This document shows, in pieces, positions 34,777 to 44,159 of a stretch of DNA of 52,155 nucleotides; the first letter of the stretch is position 1; every line of letters begins with the position of its first letter. The notes below the pieces were generated by a model. That model had not been told where the DNA came from, ran no database searches, and saw only the letters and a list, made by a program, of their open reading frames with translations. Source of the DNA: Gammaproteobacteria bacterium UBA1119 (GTDB taxonomy: Bacteria; Pseudomonadota; Gammaproteobacteria; Pseudomonadales; Azotimanducaceae); assembly GCA_002313255.1 (NCBI GenBank), contig DCBA01000127.1:5005-57159 (forward strand), in the 5' to 3' direction. Made by a program: the position numbers and the translations under genes.

Positions 34777-35666
34777 CGGAGTACTTCGATCGATGCCATG
34801 TGTTTGACAATCATTCCGACGAGTTCGGGGATGACTGGCTCAGAAAGGTCGTGACCGAGCTTTGGGATGATTTCTAAGTGCCCGTTACGGACGCAGTTAA
34901 TAATGTCCTTGCTCGCGGACGGATCGATTAAGGGATCTTCCTCACCGTGAACGGCAAGGACTGGCATCGATAACTTGGTTAACAATTCGGATCGATCGGG
35001 GGCCGTCAGGGTCGCGGCCATTTGTCTCGCGGACCCCGAGGGTCGATGGGCCCGAGCGTGCGCGCTTTCGATGAATCGGGCTATTCCGTATTCAGAAGAC
35101 GGATAGTAAGGTCCCGCGTTGGTGTTAGCAGCGTGAATGGATGACGCAACCGCGTCGTTGCCGTTACCCACGTGCAGCGACGTAGCCATTGCTGCAATGA
35201 CATTGTCTGAAGGTCTTGGCAGACTCGGATTACTCGTTGTCGCCATCAATGATGTGAGCGTAAACACTCGTTCGGGATGTTCGATCGCACACCATTGGGC
35301 GATCATTCCACCCATGGAACAGCCGATGATGTGAGCGCCCGATTGTCCAAGATGATCGAGCAGGTCGATCACGTCGTGGGCCATGTCTTCGAGCGTATAG
35401 GGTGGTTGCATAGATAAGGGATCGGACAATGCTGAGAATAGGTCTTCGATGCTCGGGATATCGGCGTTGACCTCGTGGCTGAGCCCTACGTCTCGATGGT
35501 CAAATACGATCGCGCGATAACCTGCGTCGACCAATGAATCGATAAACGCGTCGGGCCATTGGACGAGCTGACAACCGACGCCGTGGATTAGTATGGCCGG
35601 TGGGTTTGACCGGGCGCCTCGTTGTTGGAAGTAAATCTCGCCGGATCGGGCGCTAAATAACGGCAT
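34773..35666 (-). CDS. Alpha/beta-fold hydrolase
   Basis: A 297-aa serine hydrolase of the alpha/beta fold. ILIHGVGCQLVQW carries the oxyanion loop, FDHRDVGLS is the usual second strand, and the nucleophile elbow is GCSMGG (Ser about 117). The Asp lies in HGEEDPLIDP (about 240) and the His in KLGHDLSEP (about 268). These give a complete triad. It belongs to the ester, C-C bond hydrolase and cofactor-free dioxygenase pool and cannot be placed further. First gene of a two-gene operon with the crotonase-fold protein; ATG at 35666. Confidence 0.9.
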   Translation of the reverse strand: MPLFSARSGEIYFQQRGARSNPPAILIHGVGCQLVQWPDAFIDSLVDAGYRAIVFDHRDVGLSHEVNADIPSIEDLFSALSDPLSMQPPYTLEDMAHDVIDLLDHLGQSGAHIIGCSMGGMIAQWCAIEHPERVFTLTSLMATTSNPSLPRPSDNVIAAMATSLHVGNGNDAVASSIHAANTNAGPYYPSSEYGIARFIESAHARAHRPSGSARQMAATLTAPDRSELLTKLSMPVLAVHGEEDPLIDPSASKDIINCVRNGHLEIIPKLGHDLSEPVIPELVGMIVKHMASIEVLR

Positions 35667-35842
35667 TCGGATACTTTGGCAACAAACGCGAAATTGTATC
35701 GTGCCCGATTCGCCTTTACAGATTTATCGGGTGCGCACACCGACCGTCGAGCGCTTTAGTCCGACGTTTATACAGGGAATTCGGATAGGCGTAGGCGAGC
35801 GGCAGTGGACAACTCTTAAGTTATCGCTGTTAATGGGGCCCC

Positions 35843-36688
35843 ATGAAACGAATAGCGTTTTTGCTTGCGTCGTTGGTATTGAGTGGATGCGCGAGCATTG
35901 TTTCTTCGGTCACAGAGACGCTCGCCGGAGACCTTTCACGTGCGATACTCAATAACGACGATCTCGCTACGGTAAGAGAGGGTGTTCCCGCTTTCCTAAT
36001 TGTGCTTGACGCGCTTCTAACCTCTAACCCGGACAATCCAAATCTGTTGACCGCGGCTGCGAGACTGAACGCGTCGTACGCGACTGGGTTTGTGGCCGAC
36101 CAAGCCCGGCAGAGCAAGTTGACCGATAAGGCGATGGGGCTCTCGTACCGGGCAGCATGCAACCGTGTTGATTGGTTGTGCAACGTGCGCGAAATGCCGT
36201 TTCAGGAATTGGAAGCGCGATTGCTTGGCTCGATACAAAAAGACGTGCCGGCCATATACACGTTTGCCAGCAGTTGGGCTGGCTGGATTCAGGCGCATAG
36301 CGATGATTGGGCCGCGATCGCCGAACTCGCCAGAGTGAAAGCGTTGATGGAGAAAGTTGTTGAACTCGATGCAAATTATGATGACGGAGCGGCGGTCATG
36401 TATCTTGGTGTTTTTGAGACATTACTTCCGCCTGCTATGGGAGGACGGCCGGAAGTCGGTCGCCGACATTTTGAAAGGGCGATCGAAATTAGCGATGGAC
36501 GCTACCTCATGGCGAAGGTTCTGTTTGCTGAGAAATACGCGCGGCTCGTTTTTGATCGCCAGTTACACGATACGCTTCTCACGGAAGTAATGATCGCCGA
36601 TCCATACGGCGAAGCATTAACACTGATTAACTTGGTGGCTCAGGATCAAGCTGCTGCGTTGCTTAAGAGTGCTGATGAATATTTTTAG
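35843..36688 (+). CDS. TatT-type TRAP transporter-associated lipoprotein
   Basis: A 281-aa predicted outer- or inner-membrane lipoprotein: the signal peptide ends in LVLSGC (Cys16). The mature part is all-helical, with a TPR-like arrangement (AAARLNASYATGF, ELDANYDDGAAVMYLG, YLMAKVLFAEKYARLVFD). This matches the TRAP T-component first described for Treponema TatT, which forms complexes with the TatP binding protein and may bind hydrophobic ligands. TatP-like gene overlaps the 3' end. ATG at 35843. Confidence 0.85.
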   Translation: MKRIAFLLASLVLSGCASIVSSVTETLAGDLSRAILNNDDLATVREGVPAFLIVLDALLTSNPDNPNLLTAAARLNASYATGFVADQARQSKLTDKAMGLSYRAACNRVDWLCNVREMPFQELEARLLGSIQKDVPAIYTFASSWAGWIQAHSDDWAAIAELARVKALMEKVVELDANYDDGAAVMYLGVFETLLPPAMGGRPEVGRRHFERAIEISDGRYLMAKVLFAEKYARLVFDRQLHDTLLTEVMIADPYGEALTLINLVAQDQAAALLKSADEYF

Positions 36689-37664
36689 GATCCTTTTTTC
36701 GCTATGCGCGATGTTTGTGACGTTCCTGGCTGACGGAGCGACGAACTTTAAGATCGCAACGATTTCTCCTGATGGGTCGTCGTGGATGAAGTTACTCCGC
36801 GAAGGTGGTCGTTCGGTCGAACGCGCAACCGAGGGTCGTGTGAAGTTCAAATTCTACCCAGGTGGCGTCAAGGGCGATGACCAGACCGTGCTGAAATTGA
36901 TGCGGGTCGGGCAACTCCACGGGGGTATTGTCACGACAGGTGTGTTCAATCGGATCTACCCGGACGTTCAGGTCTACAACCTGCCAATGCACTTCCGTAC
37001 TCCTCAGGAGATCGACCGGGTCCGGGCAATGTTGGATCCGGAATTAATGCGCGGCCTTGAGAACGCGGGCTTTGTTTGCTTTGGCATTGCCGAAGTTGGG
37101 ATGGCCTATGCTATGGGTAAAAAGCGCGCGACCAGTATCGCCGGTGCCCGCCGATTGAAGGTTTGGACGCCGCAGGGGGACGAGGCGGCCATGCGGACAT
37201 TGGTCGCGTTCGGAATTACTCCTATACCTTCGTCGATTGTCAATGTTTTGCCGGGTCTTCAGACAGGTCTGTTCGACACTATTGCGACGCCACCCGTGGC
37301 GGCGGTGGCGCTTCAATGGCACACGCAGATCAGGTACGTACTCGATCTGCCGTTAATGTATGTCTATGGTTTGTTTGTGGTTTCGGCAACCCAGTTCGAG
37401 CGGCTTAGCGATGCTGATCAGACGACCTTACGATCGATCATGGCGGACGTTGTCAGACAAGCGGACCGGAAAAATCGAGCCGATGACATAGCCACATTCG
37501 ACGTCCTGCTGGCTCAGGGTATAGAGCTTCTGACGCCATCGGACGACGAACGTCGCGAATGGAGGCGCGTTGGGGAAGAGGCAGCCGAAGAATGGATTGA
37601 TAGGGGCATTGTTAGCCGAGGTCTTTATCAGCGATTCCAATCGGCGCTTGAGGCGCAGAGATAA
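36675..37664 (+). CDS. TRAP transporter periplasmic substrate-binding protein (DctP/TatP)
   Basis: A 329-aa DctP-family binding protein. The signal peptide (to about residue 22) is followed by FKIATISPDGSSWMKLLREG, GRVKFKFYPGG and QTGLFDTIATPPVAA. The last stretch supplies the second ligand-side loop. The position of the usual carboxylate-binding Arg reads RRLKVWTPQGD, in the expected region. ATG at 36675 lies inside the TatT 3' end; an in-frame GTG at 36669 is also possible. Its place after TatT suggests a ligand more hydrophobic than dicarboxylates, which is inference. Confidence 0.92.
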   Translation: MNIFRILFSLCAMFVTFLADGATNFKIATISPDGSSWMKLLREGGRSVERATEGRVKFKFYPGGVKGDDQTVLKLMRVGQLHGGIVTTGVFNRIYPDVQVYNLPMHFRTPQEIDRVRAMLDPELMRGLENAGFVCFGIAEVGMAYAMGKKRATSIAGARRLKVWTPQGDEAAMRTLVAFGITPIPSSIVNVLPGLQTGLFDTIATPPVAAVALQWHTQIRYVLDLPLMYVYGLFVVSATQFERLSDADQTTLRSIMADVVRQADRKNRADDIATFDVLLAQGIELLTPSDDERREWRRVGEEAAEEWIDRGIVSRGLYQRFQSALEAQR

Positions 37665-37680
37665 CGATTTGTTGGCGTTT

Positions 37681-38136
37681 ATGCAGCGTTTGCTCGCCCG
37701 GCTAGAAATGTATTTGTTGGGCGCACTTTTCCTCACCATGTTGGGTGTTGCCTTCTACCAAGTGATTGCTCGGAATATGTTCGGTGGTGGTCTACTTTGG
37801 GGAGATGAATTGGTCCGTAATGCTATGTTATGGGTGACCATGCTCGGTGCTACCTCGGCGGCCGGCACGAACGGTCACATTTGCATTGATATCGTCGCCC
37901 GATTCGCCGGTGACCGGGCTCGCGCGGTGATCGGTCGTTTCACGAGCCTCTTCACCTCGATTGTCTGTTTGACGTTGGGGTGGTATTCGATCGACGTACT
38001 TTATGGAGATTACCTCTACCAGACCCCGGGATTTGGTCCAATCCCGGCGTGGATCTGCGAGGTGATTATTCCGGTGGCGGCGTTTACGATGGGGCTGCGG
38101 TATTTGATACGGACCGTGAAGCCGGAAACCACGTGA
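37681..38136 (+). CDS. TRAP transporter small membrane subunit (DctQ)
   Basis: A 151-aa protein with four hydrophobic helices, as in DctQ. YQVIARNMFGGGLLWGDELVRNAMLWVTMLG is summarised by its key parts: the RNMFG and WGDELVR motifs are conserved in DctQ proteins, followed by GHICIDIV. I chose the ATG at 37681; a longer frame begins inside dctP, and in-frame TTGs at 37669/37672 are alternatives. DctM overlaps its stop as GTGA. It pairs with the next gene to form the Na+-driven membrane unit. Confidence 0.88.
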   Translation: MQRLLARLEMYLLGALFLTMLGVAFYQVIARNMFGGGLLWGDELVRNAMLWVTMLGATSAAGTNGHICIDIVARFAGDRARAVIGRFTSLFTSIVCLTLGWYSIDVLYGDYLYQTPGFGPIPAWICEVIIPVAAFTMGLRYLIRTVKPETT

Positions 38137-39404
38137 TCTGGGTTGGTATCGTGACCGTGATCATGGTGGCGCTCCTTGGTGCGCCCCTTTTCGCCGTGGT
38201 CTTGGCGGCCGCGATGTTGGGATTTCTTGCAACCGACGTGAACTTATCCGTCGTCGCGATTGAGATATACCGAATCACCGATACCCCGTTGTTGGTGGCG
38301 TTGCCGCTCTTCACATTTGCCGGATACCTAATGGCGGAGGCAAACACGTCGGAACGTCTCATGGCATTGACGCGCGCCATGTTTGGCTGGATGCCAGCCG
38401 GTCTCGCGATAGTGGGGTTTGTCGCCTGCGCCCTGTTTACAGCTCTCACCGGGGCGTCTGGTGTGACCATCGTTGCGCTCGGTGCCTTACTCCTACCCAT
38501 GTTGAAAGAGGCGGGCTATAGCGAAAGATATGGTCTCGGGCTCGTCACCACCTCTGGAAGTCTTGGCCTGCTCATCTTTCCGTCAGTACCACTCATTCTT
38601 TATGGCATTGTGGCCCAGCAACTCGATGTCGGTGAATCATTTACGATCCAACAACTCTTTTTGGCGGGATTGTTGCCTGTCATTTTGATGGTGTCGGCGC
38701 TTTCGGCGTGGACTATGTGGCGCCATGGCGACGCAAAACGAACTCGGTTTAGCTCGCGCGAGGTCTGGACAAGCTTGACGCAAGCCAAGTGGGAAGTGGC
38801 GCTCCCTATCGTTGTGCTTGGAGGCATTTACTCGGGCATATTCGCTATATCTGAGGCCGCCGCACTGACCGCGTTGTACGTTATCGTGATCGAGGTATTC
38901 GTATACCGCGATGTCGCACTCGCTAAGATCCCAACAGTCATTCGTGACGCGATGGTCATGGTAGGTAGCATCATACTCATTCTTGGTTGCGCGCTAGCGC
39001 TGACGAACTTTTTGGTCGACGCCGAGGTCCCGCAACGACTTTTTGAGGTGATTCAAGAACGCATTTCGAGTCGCGTGATGTTTCTGATACTCCTCAACAT
39101 CTTGCTGTTACTCCTTGGGGCGATACTCGATATATTTTCGGCGATCGTGATCATGGTTCCGCTGATTCTGCCGGTGGCTATTGGTTACGGTATCCATCCG
39201 TTGCATCTCGGCATTATTTTTCTCGCGAATTTACAGATCGGTTATTTCACGCCACCGATAGGTATGAATTTGTTCATCGCAAGTTATCGGTTTAATCGAC
39301 CTGTGCTCGAACTATATGCCGCATGTCTTCCTTTCATGGCGGTCTTACTTCTTGCGCTGCTCCTGATCACCTATATACCGGCACTCTCTTTGTGGTTCCT
39401 GTAA
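38133..39404 (+). CDS. TRAP transporter large membrane subunit (DctM)
   Basis: A 423-aa polytopic membrane protein, the transport subunit of a TRAP system. About 11-12 hydrophobic helices are seen. Family landmarks are ALPLFTFAGYLM, the two GASGVTIVALGALLLPM and FTPPIGMNLFIA motifs, and SEAAALTALY. GTG start at 38133 overlaps the DctQ stop; the longer frame from 37980 would run through dctQ and has no hydrophobic beginning. Driven by Na+ or H+ flow at the inner membrane. Confidence 0.94.
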   Translation: MIWVGIVTVIMVALLGAPLFAVVLAAAMLGFLATDVNLSVVAIEIYRITDTPLLVALPLFTFAGYLMAEANTSERLMALTRAMFGWMPAGLAIVGFVACALFTALTGASGVTIVALGALLLPMLKEAGYSERYGLGLVTTSGSLGLLIFPSVPLILYGIVAQQLDVGESFTIQQLFLAGLLPVILMVSALSAWTMWRHGDAKRTRFSSREVWTSLTQAKWEVALPIVVLGGIYSGIFAISEAAALTALYVIVIEVFVYRDVALAKIPTVIRDAMVMVGSIILILGCALALTNFLVDAEVPQRLFEVIQERISSRVMFLILLNILLLLLGAILDIFSAIVIMVPLILPVAIGYGIHPLHLGIIFLANLQIGYFTPPIGMNLFIASYRFNRPVLELYAACLPFMAVLLLALLLITYIPALSLWFL

Positions 39405-39418
39405 GCTGATTCGCTCGC

Positions 39419-40000
39419 GTGGTGAAGTCCATGTTTCGAATCGTATTGATAGTTCTAGCGTTCGAATTTGCGATCGGTAGCGAACCGGAGCGTGTGGTGT
39501 CCGAATTTCACGACGAGCTTCTATCTTCAATGAAATCGGATGCCGCATTCGTTGAACGCTACATGGTTCTCGACGAAGCGGTCGGAAAGGCGTTTGACGT
39601 CGCGACCATTACTCGTATCAGCCTTGGCAAATCCTGGCGCGAACAATCGGCTGAAGAACGGCTTGGTTTTAGTGCGTTATTGCGTGAACTGATCGTCGCG
39701 ACGTATACAAGCCGATTTTCGAACTTTAACGATCAGAGCTTTGAGACGATAGAAGCGACTGAAGTTCGAGATGGTCGGTGGGTAGTGAAGACGCATCTTG
39801 TGAAGAAAGACGGCGGGATCGTTCGACTTGATTACTATTTTAGAGACGGTCTTATTTTCAATGTCGTTGCTGATGGCGTAAGCGATTTGTCGTTGCGCCG
39901 TGCTGATTACGCTTCCATTATCGGATCGGAGGGACTGGGCGGGCTAAGACGGAGTATTCGGGACAGTATCGAGGAATATCGGTCTTCTGATGCGCCTTAG
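39419..40000 (+). CDS. MlaC/HpnM-like periplasmic phospholipid-binding protein (Ttg2D family)
   Basis: A 193-aa exported protein with a signal peptide (to about residue 20). FDVATITRISLGKSWREQ matches the Tol_Tol_Ttg2 family's central motif, and DYYFRDG and DGVSDLSLRRADYASII close the domain. MlaC moves phospholipids across the periplasm; HpnM is the relative found with the hopanoid RND protein HpnN. The neighbouring MlaA and RND genes agree with either. GTG at 39419 is the annotated start; GTG at 39422 or ATG at 39431 are equally possible. Starts 14 bp after dctM. Confidence 0.85.
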   Translation: MVKSMFRIVLIVLAFEFAIGSEPERVVSEFHDELLSSMKSDAAFVERYMVLDEAVGKAFDVATITRISLGKSWREQSAEERLGFSALLRELIVATYTSRFSNFNDQSFETIEATEVRDGRWVVKTHLVKKDGGIVRLDYYFRDGLIFNVVADGVSDLSLRRADYASIIGSEGLGGLRRSIRDSIEEYRSSDAP

Positions 40001-40718
40001 CTTGGTTTCTCGGGTGGTGCTTGTTGCGCTTGCATCCGGTTGTGCGCTTAGTCCCGGTCCCGAATATGCCGTCTACGATCCTGTTGAGTCGGTCAATCGA
40101 CGTTCATACGAGATCTCCGAAGCGTTGGATCGAAGCGTATTACGGCCGCTTGCGGTCGGGTACCGTAAGGTCATGCCGACATTTGCGGAGAAGGCAGTCG
40201 AAAACTTTTTTACGAATATTCGCTCGACGGAAAGTGCTCTCTCGGGTTTTTTGCAAGGAGCCCCGAAGCGCGGGTTTCGAGATACCGGTCGGTTGTTCGT
40301 CAACAGTACCCTTGGCATTGGCGGCCTACTTGATGTAGCGACGGCGCTGGGGATGGAACCGCAGGGTGAAGATCTTGGTCAAGTCCTAGCATCGTGGGGG
40401 TATACACGGTCGCGCTACTTGTACGTTCCGGTGTTGGGACCAACCACGGTACGTGACCTTCCACACCTCATTGTTCGTGCGTCACTGCCTCGATTGGCCA
40501 TGCACGAAAACTACAACGGCTGGGTAGGCACCCTTGATCTCGCCAGCACTCGTGCCGAAGTCCTTATGGATACGGATGTGCGGGACGAAACATCTCTAGA
40601 CCCGTACACGTTCACCCGCGAAGCCTTTTACCAGCGGCGGCGCGATGCCGTGTTTAATGGCGAACCACCTGTTGAGGCGGGCTTCGATCTTCTGTTAGAG
40701 GAATTCGACGAGGAGTAA
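39990..40718 (+). CDS. mlaA: MlaA/VacJ outer-membrane lipoprotein
   Basis: A 242-aa lipoprotein with a signal peptide ending in ALASGC (Cys18). YDPVESVNRRSYEISEALD (about residues 28-46) is the MlaA signature, followed by FFTNIRS, NSTLGIGGLLDVA, GEDLGQVLASWG and VLGPTTVRDLPH. MlaA removes misplaced phospholipids from the outer leaflet of the outer membrane in the Mla pathway. The ATG at 39990 overlaps the MlaC-like gene by 11 bp. No mlaFEDB genes are in the window; an RND protein follows instead. Confidence 0.95.
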   Translation: MRLSLVSRVVLVALASGCALSPGPEYAVYDPVESVNRRSYEISEALDRSVLRPLAVGYRKVMPTFAEKAVENFFTNIRSTESALSGFLQGAPKRGFRDTGRLFVNSTLGIGGLLDVATALGMEPQGEDLGQVLASWGYTRSRYLYVPVLGPTTVRDLPHLIVRASLPRLAMHENYNGWVGTLDLASTRAEVLMDTDVRDETSLDPYTFTREAFYQRRRDAVFNGEPPVEAGFDLLLEEFDEE

Positions 40719-40724
40719 TAGACG

Positions 40725-43301
40725 TTGGATCGAATACTCGCTCGATGGGTTGGTCTGGTCGCTGCATGGCCGTTAAGTACGCTGCTGTTGATTGGCATCA
40801 TAACCGCGCTGCTTGGTCAGGTATCCGTGACCCAATTCCAGATGAATTCAAATCTGAGCGATCTAATCCGTCAGGACGCCCCGTGGAAGGATGATTTTGA
40901 GTCGTTCAAATCGCGCTTCCCCCAACTCGTAGATACTGCGGTTGTTGTCGTCAGCGGCACGTCAATGCAGGGGGTGGAGGACACTTGTAAATCCATCGAG
41001 CAGCGGCTCTTGGCGCGATCCGATATTTTTTCCGACGTTTATTCACCCATGACGGACCCTTTTTTCCGCGATAACGCGTTTCTGATGATGGATCTCGATG
41101 CCTTGGAGTCGATGGTGGATCGGCTTGCGGAAGCGCAACCAATGCTGACGCGTGTCGCCGAGGACCCCAGTCTACGGTCGGTTTTTTCGTTGGTTCGTGA
41201 CGGGCTCGAAAACGAGGCAGAGATCGGTTTCGACCGCGTCCTGAGGATCTTGTCAGATTCGGCGGCATCGGTACTTGCTGGGGATAACACGCCGGTACGT
41301 TGGGCTGACGAGTTCTTTGACAGCGGTGAGAAGCGAATTGTCGGATTGATCATTTTGCGTGGCAAAGTCGATCACACGGACGCGCTACCGAACGCACTCA
41401 TCATGCAAAATCTCAGATTGGAAATAGCCTCCGCCGTCGTTCCTGAGGATATCGACGTCGCTGTAACGGGAGAAATTGCACTTTCTCACGAGGAAATTAC
41501 AGCGGCCCAAGACGGCGTCCGCATCGCTGGATTTATTTCCCTAGCCGTTCTACTCCTGGTTTTAGGCGTGGGCATTCGTTCGGTCCGTATTATCGGTGCG
41601 ACATTCGCGATGATCGGGATTGGCATTGTCTGGACAACCGGATACGCGCTGCTCACGGTGGGTGAATTTAATACTATGTCGATTATTTTCTTGGTCATGT
41701 TTTTTGGGCTTGGGGTCAGTTCAGCGGTGCATTTCTCGCTACGTTTTCGCGAGGCCATGTATCAAGAGCATTTAGCCCTAAAACCGGCGCTTGAACGAGC
41801 GGGCGCGACGGTGGGCCGGGCGATCTTGCTATGCGCGGTGACCACGGCGATTGGATTTATGGGCTTTGCTCCGACCGACTATAAGGGTCTTGGGGATCTA
41901 GGGATTATTTCCGCTGGCGGCATGATCGTCGCCTTCATTCTTACGTTTACGTTGTTACCGGCACTGTTTGTATTAGTCGGAGCGCCAGGTCGAGCGCAAG
42001 CTGCGCAGGTCGGCAGCGGCGACCTCGCCATGAAATGGTTGTCCGACCGGCGAACCCCCATTCTCGCCGGAGTTTCTCTACTGGCGATCGTTGCGACGGT
42101 TGTTGGATCAAGGATGTATTTTGACTACAGCGTTCTCGCATTGCGCGACCCAGACTCAGAGTCGATGCGTACGCTCGCCCTTCTTCAAGAAGAGGAAATT
42201 GTGACGGACTACACCCTGTCAATACTCACACAGGACGAAGACGAAACTCGGAGCCTCGATCGACTTCTGGACCTTCCGACGGTCGGTAAGATCACGACGC
42301 CGTTCGATTACGTACCGAAAGAACAAGACGATAAGCTCTTCCTGCTTGAAGATGCGCAGGCTTTTCTGCTTAGTGCTCTTGAACCAGGTATCAGTTCCAC
42401 GCCCCCGACGTCGTTAGAACTGGAAGAAGAATTTGAGCTTTTCAAGAAGGCTCTACGACAGAATTCGCTTGCAGATAGTGATTTGGATCGCGCGCGCGTT
42501 CGCCTTTTGGAGGTCGTTGCTCGAATTGAACCGATCTCGCTGGGACAATGGCAAGCGATGGTGATTACGGGTTTGGTCCAGGAACTTGATTGGCTGCGCC
42601 GGGCGATCACGGTCGGCGAAAAACAGTTTGGCGACTTACCGGAGAGTTTGCGAAATAGACTCGTAAGTACGGACGGGGAGTATCTCTCCATGGCGTTACC
42701 GGCGCTCGACATCAGCGATGTTACGGAGTTGTCGCGATTTATCGAAGAGGTTCGCGCCGAGGTACCGTTTGCCACCGGTCGGCCCGTGGTGGAATGGGGC
42801 GTTGGTAATGTCGTGGTCGATTCGTTCATATGGGCACTGGTCTTCGCCGTTATTGGGATTGGTACGGTATTAGCCATTTTTCTGCGGCGTGCACTTACGC
42901 CGGTATTGGTCCTCATCCCCTTAGCGCTAACGGCTCTTTTTACGGTTGCCGTTGCCGTATTGATCGACATGCCGCTGAACATGGCGAATATTCTCGTGAT
43001 CCCTCTAATATTTGGTTTAGGGGTCGATAACGGAATCCATGTCGTCGAACGGTTTCGTCGGACCGGTGCCGTTACAGAATTGATGCATTCGAGTACACCG
43101 CTCGCGGTCGTTCTGAGCACGCTTACAACCATCGGGACGTTTGCGGCATTGACACTTTCGCCGCATCAAGGAACCGCGTCGATCGGATATTTGTTAACGC
43201 TTGCCGTTTCATTGTTGCTGGTGTTTACGCTGTTCATCCTACCGTTATTGCTTTCTTTTCAGACGGGAAAGACGAGTGACGAGTCATTGTCTGTTTCCTA
43301 A
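40725..43301 (+). CDS. RND/MMPL-family transporter, HpnN-like
   Basis: An 858-aa RND protein with two repeats, each a large periplasmic domain followed by a helical bundle (about residues 265-410 and 715-850), plus single helices at the start of each repeat (about 12-32 and 445-465). GLGVDNGIHVVERFRR in the second bundle and GLGVSSAVHFSLRFRE in the first are the paired RND motifs. These carry the proton-relay-type Asp only in the second half. It resembles HpnN, which moves hopanoids to the outer membrane, and the broader MMPL lipid exporters. TTG start at 40725 after GAGGAG. Co-transcribed with mlaA (6-bp gap). Confidence 0.88.
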   Translation: MDRILARWVGLVAAWPLSTLLLIGIITALLGQVSVTQFQMNSNLSDLIRQDAPWKDDFESFKSRFPQLVDTAVVVVSGTSMQGVEDTCKSIEQRLLARSDIFSDVYSPMTDPFFRDNAFLMMDLDALESMVDRLAEAQPMLTRVAEDPSLRSVFSLVRDGLENEAEIGFDRVLRILSDSAASVLAGDNTPVRWADEFFDSGEKRIVGLIILRGKVDHTDALPNALIMQNLRLEIASAVVPEDIDVAVTGEIALSHEEITAAQDGVRIAGFISLAVLLLVLGVGIRSVRIIGATFAMIGIGIVWTTGYALLTVGEFNTMSIIFLVMFFGLGVSSAVHFSLRFREAMYQEHLALKPALERAGATVGRAILLCAVTTAIGFMGFAPTDYKGLGDLGIISAGGMIVAFILTFTLLPALFVLVGAPGRAQAAQVGSGDLAMKWLSDRRTPILAGVSLLAIVATVVGSRMYFDYSVLALRDPDSESMRTLALLQEEEIVTDYTLSILTQDEDETRSLDRLLDLPTVGKITTPFDYVPKEQDDKLFLLEDAQAFLLSALEPGISSTPPTSLELEEEFELFKKALRQNSLADSDLDRARVRLLEVVARIEPISLGQWQAMVITGLVQELDWLRRAITVGEKQFGDLPESLRNRLVSTDGEYLSMALPALDISDVTELSRFIEEVRAEVPFATGRPVVEWGVGNVVVDSFIWALVFAVIGIGTVLAIFLRRALTPVLVLIPLALTALFTVAVAVLIDMPLNMANILVIPLIFGLGVDNGIHVVERFRRTGAVTELMHSSTPLAVVLSTLTTIGTFAALTLSPHQGTASIGYLLTLAVSLLLVFTLFILPLLLSFQTGKTSDESLSVS

Positions 43302-43351
43302 CCCGGTGGGATGTTGGCGGTTCACGTTAACTATTCGAGGCGTTTAGACGC

Positions 43352-43756
43352 GTGAATGTTGAGCTCGAAATAGTTGTTGAACGCCCCGGCTTGTACGACG
43401 TGACTCAACAAGTTAGTGAGATCGTATCGGGCAGCGGAGTTGGTGAGGGTCTCGCGACGATTTTCATTCGTCACACGTCGGCTAGCCTCATCATTCAAGA
43501 GAATGCAGACCCTAGCGTTCTTGAGGACTTGCAAGCCTGGATGGATCGATCGGTTCCTCAAGATGCCCAGTTATACGCGCATCGAGCCGAGGGTCCGGAT
43601 GATATGCCAGCACACATCCGAGCCGCGATTACGGCATCGAGTGTCACGATTCCGGTGATGAATGGCCGTATGGCGCTCGGTACATGGCAGGGAATTTTCC
43701 TTTGGGAGCATCGCCACGGTCCAAAACAACGGCACATGATCGTCAGCGTGCAGTAA
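43352..43756 (+). CDS. YjbQ/UPF0047 family protein
   Basis: A 134-aa protein of the YjbQ (secondary thiamine-phosphate synthase-type) family. Conserved features are FIRHTSASLIIQENADP (His about 42), the HRAEGPDDMPAHIRA middle motif (His about 76) and GTWQGIFLWEHRHGPKQR (His about 122). E. coli YjbQ has weak thiamine-phosphate synthase activity, but the true role is unsettled. GTG start at 43352, about 50 bp after the RND gene. Converges on a hypothetical protein with a 7-bp gap. Confidence 0.92.
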   Translation: MNVELEIVVERPGLYDVTQQVSEIVSGSGVGEGLATIFIRHTSASLIIQENADPSVLEDLQAWMDRSVPQDAQLYAHRAEGPDDMPAHIRAAITASSVTIPVMNGRMALGTWQGIFLWEHRHGPKQRHMIVSVQ

Positions 43757-43763
43757 GTCGCGG

Positions 43764-44159
43764 TCAGCGGTCTCGAAGTTCACTCATCCATTTGCGGTGG
43801 CCGTCGGGATCGAGAATCATTGACGAGAAATACGTCAGTAGATCTTTGTGCGATTTCGACAGCTTCGCTTTATTCATTGCAGTTTCGCCCGAGCGACTCG
43901 CGATAAATCGGAACGATTCGGTAATGGCCTCGGATTCGCCGAGAATTTCATTGGCGATTTCGTTAATCACGCTGTGAGCTGTTTCGAGGTCGGTTTCAGT
44001 CAGTTCCGCTTCTTCGGGATCCATAACTAGGTTTGCCCAGAACGTCGTCAAATATAGACGGTAGGTTTCTTTGTCCACAAACGTGTCAGCCACGGCGGAT
44101 CGTTTTTCGATCTGCGACAGGATGGGATCGAGCATCTCAGCAATTTTGTCGCGGTTCAT
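43764..44159 (-). CDS. Hypothetical acidic helical protein
   Basis: A 131-aa protein I do not recognise. It is predicted soluble and largely helical, with an acidic middle (DPEEAELTETDLE) and no signal peptide or membrane segment. KLSKSHKDLLTYFSSMI is a possible amphipathic helix. The ATG at 44159 and its length make a real gene likely, and the long frame is not explained by another strand. It is divergent from the acyl-CoA dehydrogenase pair. No function proposed. Confidence 0.6.
   Translation of the reverse strand: MNRDKIAEMLDPILSQIEKRSAVADTFVDKETYRLYLTTFWANLVMDPEEAELTETDLETAHSVINEIANEILGESEAITESFRFIASRSGETAMNKAKLSKSHKDLLTYFSSMILDPDGHRKWMSELRDR

Noticed and set aside
37980..38132. Upstream extension of dctM by 51 codons
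   Set aside because: It runs through the end of dctQ, and the hydrophobic DctM start and the GTGA overlap at 38133 agree with the family.
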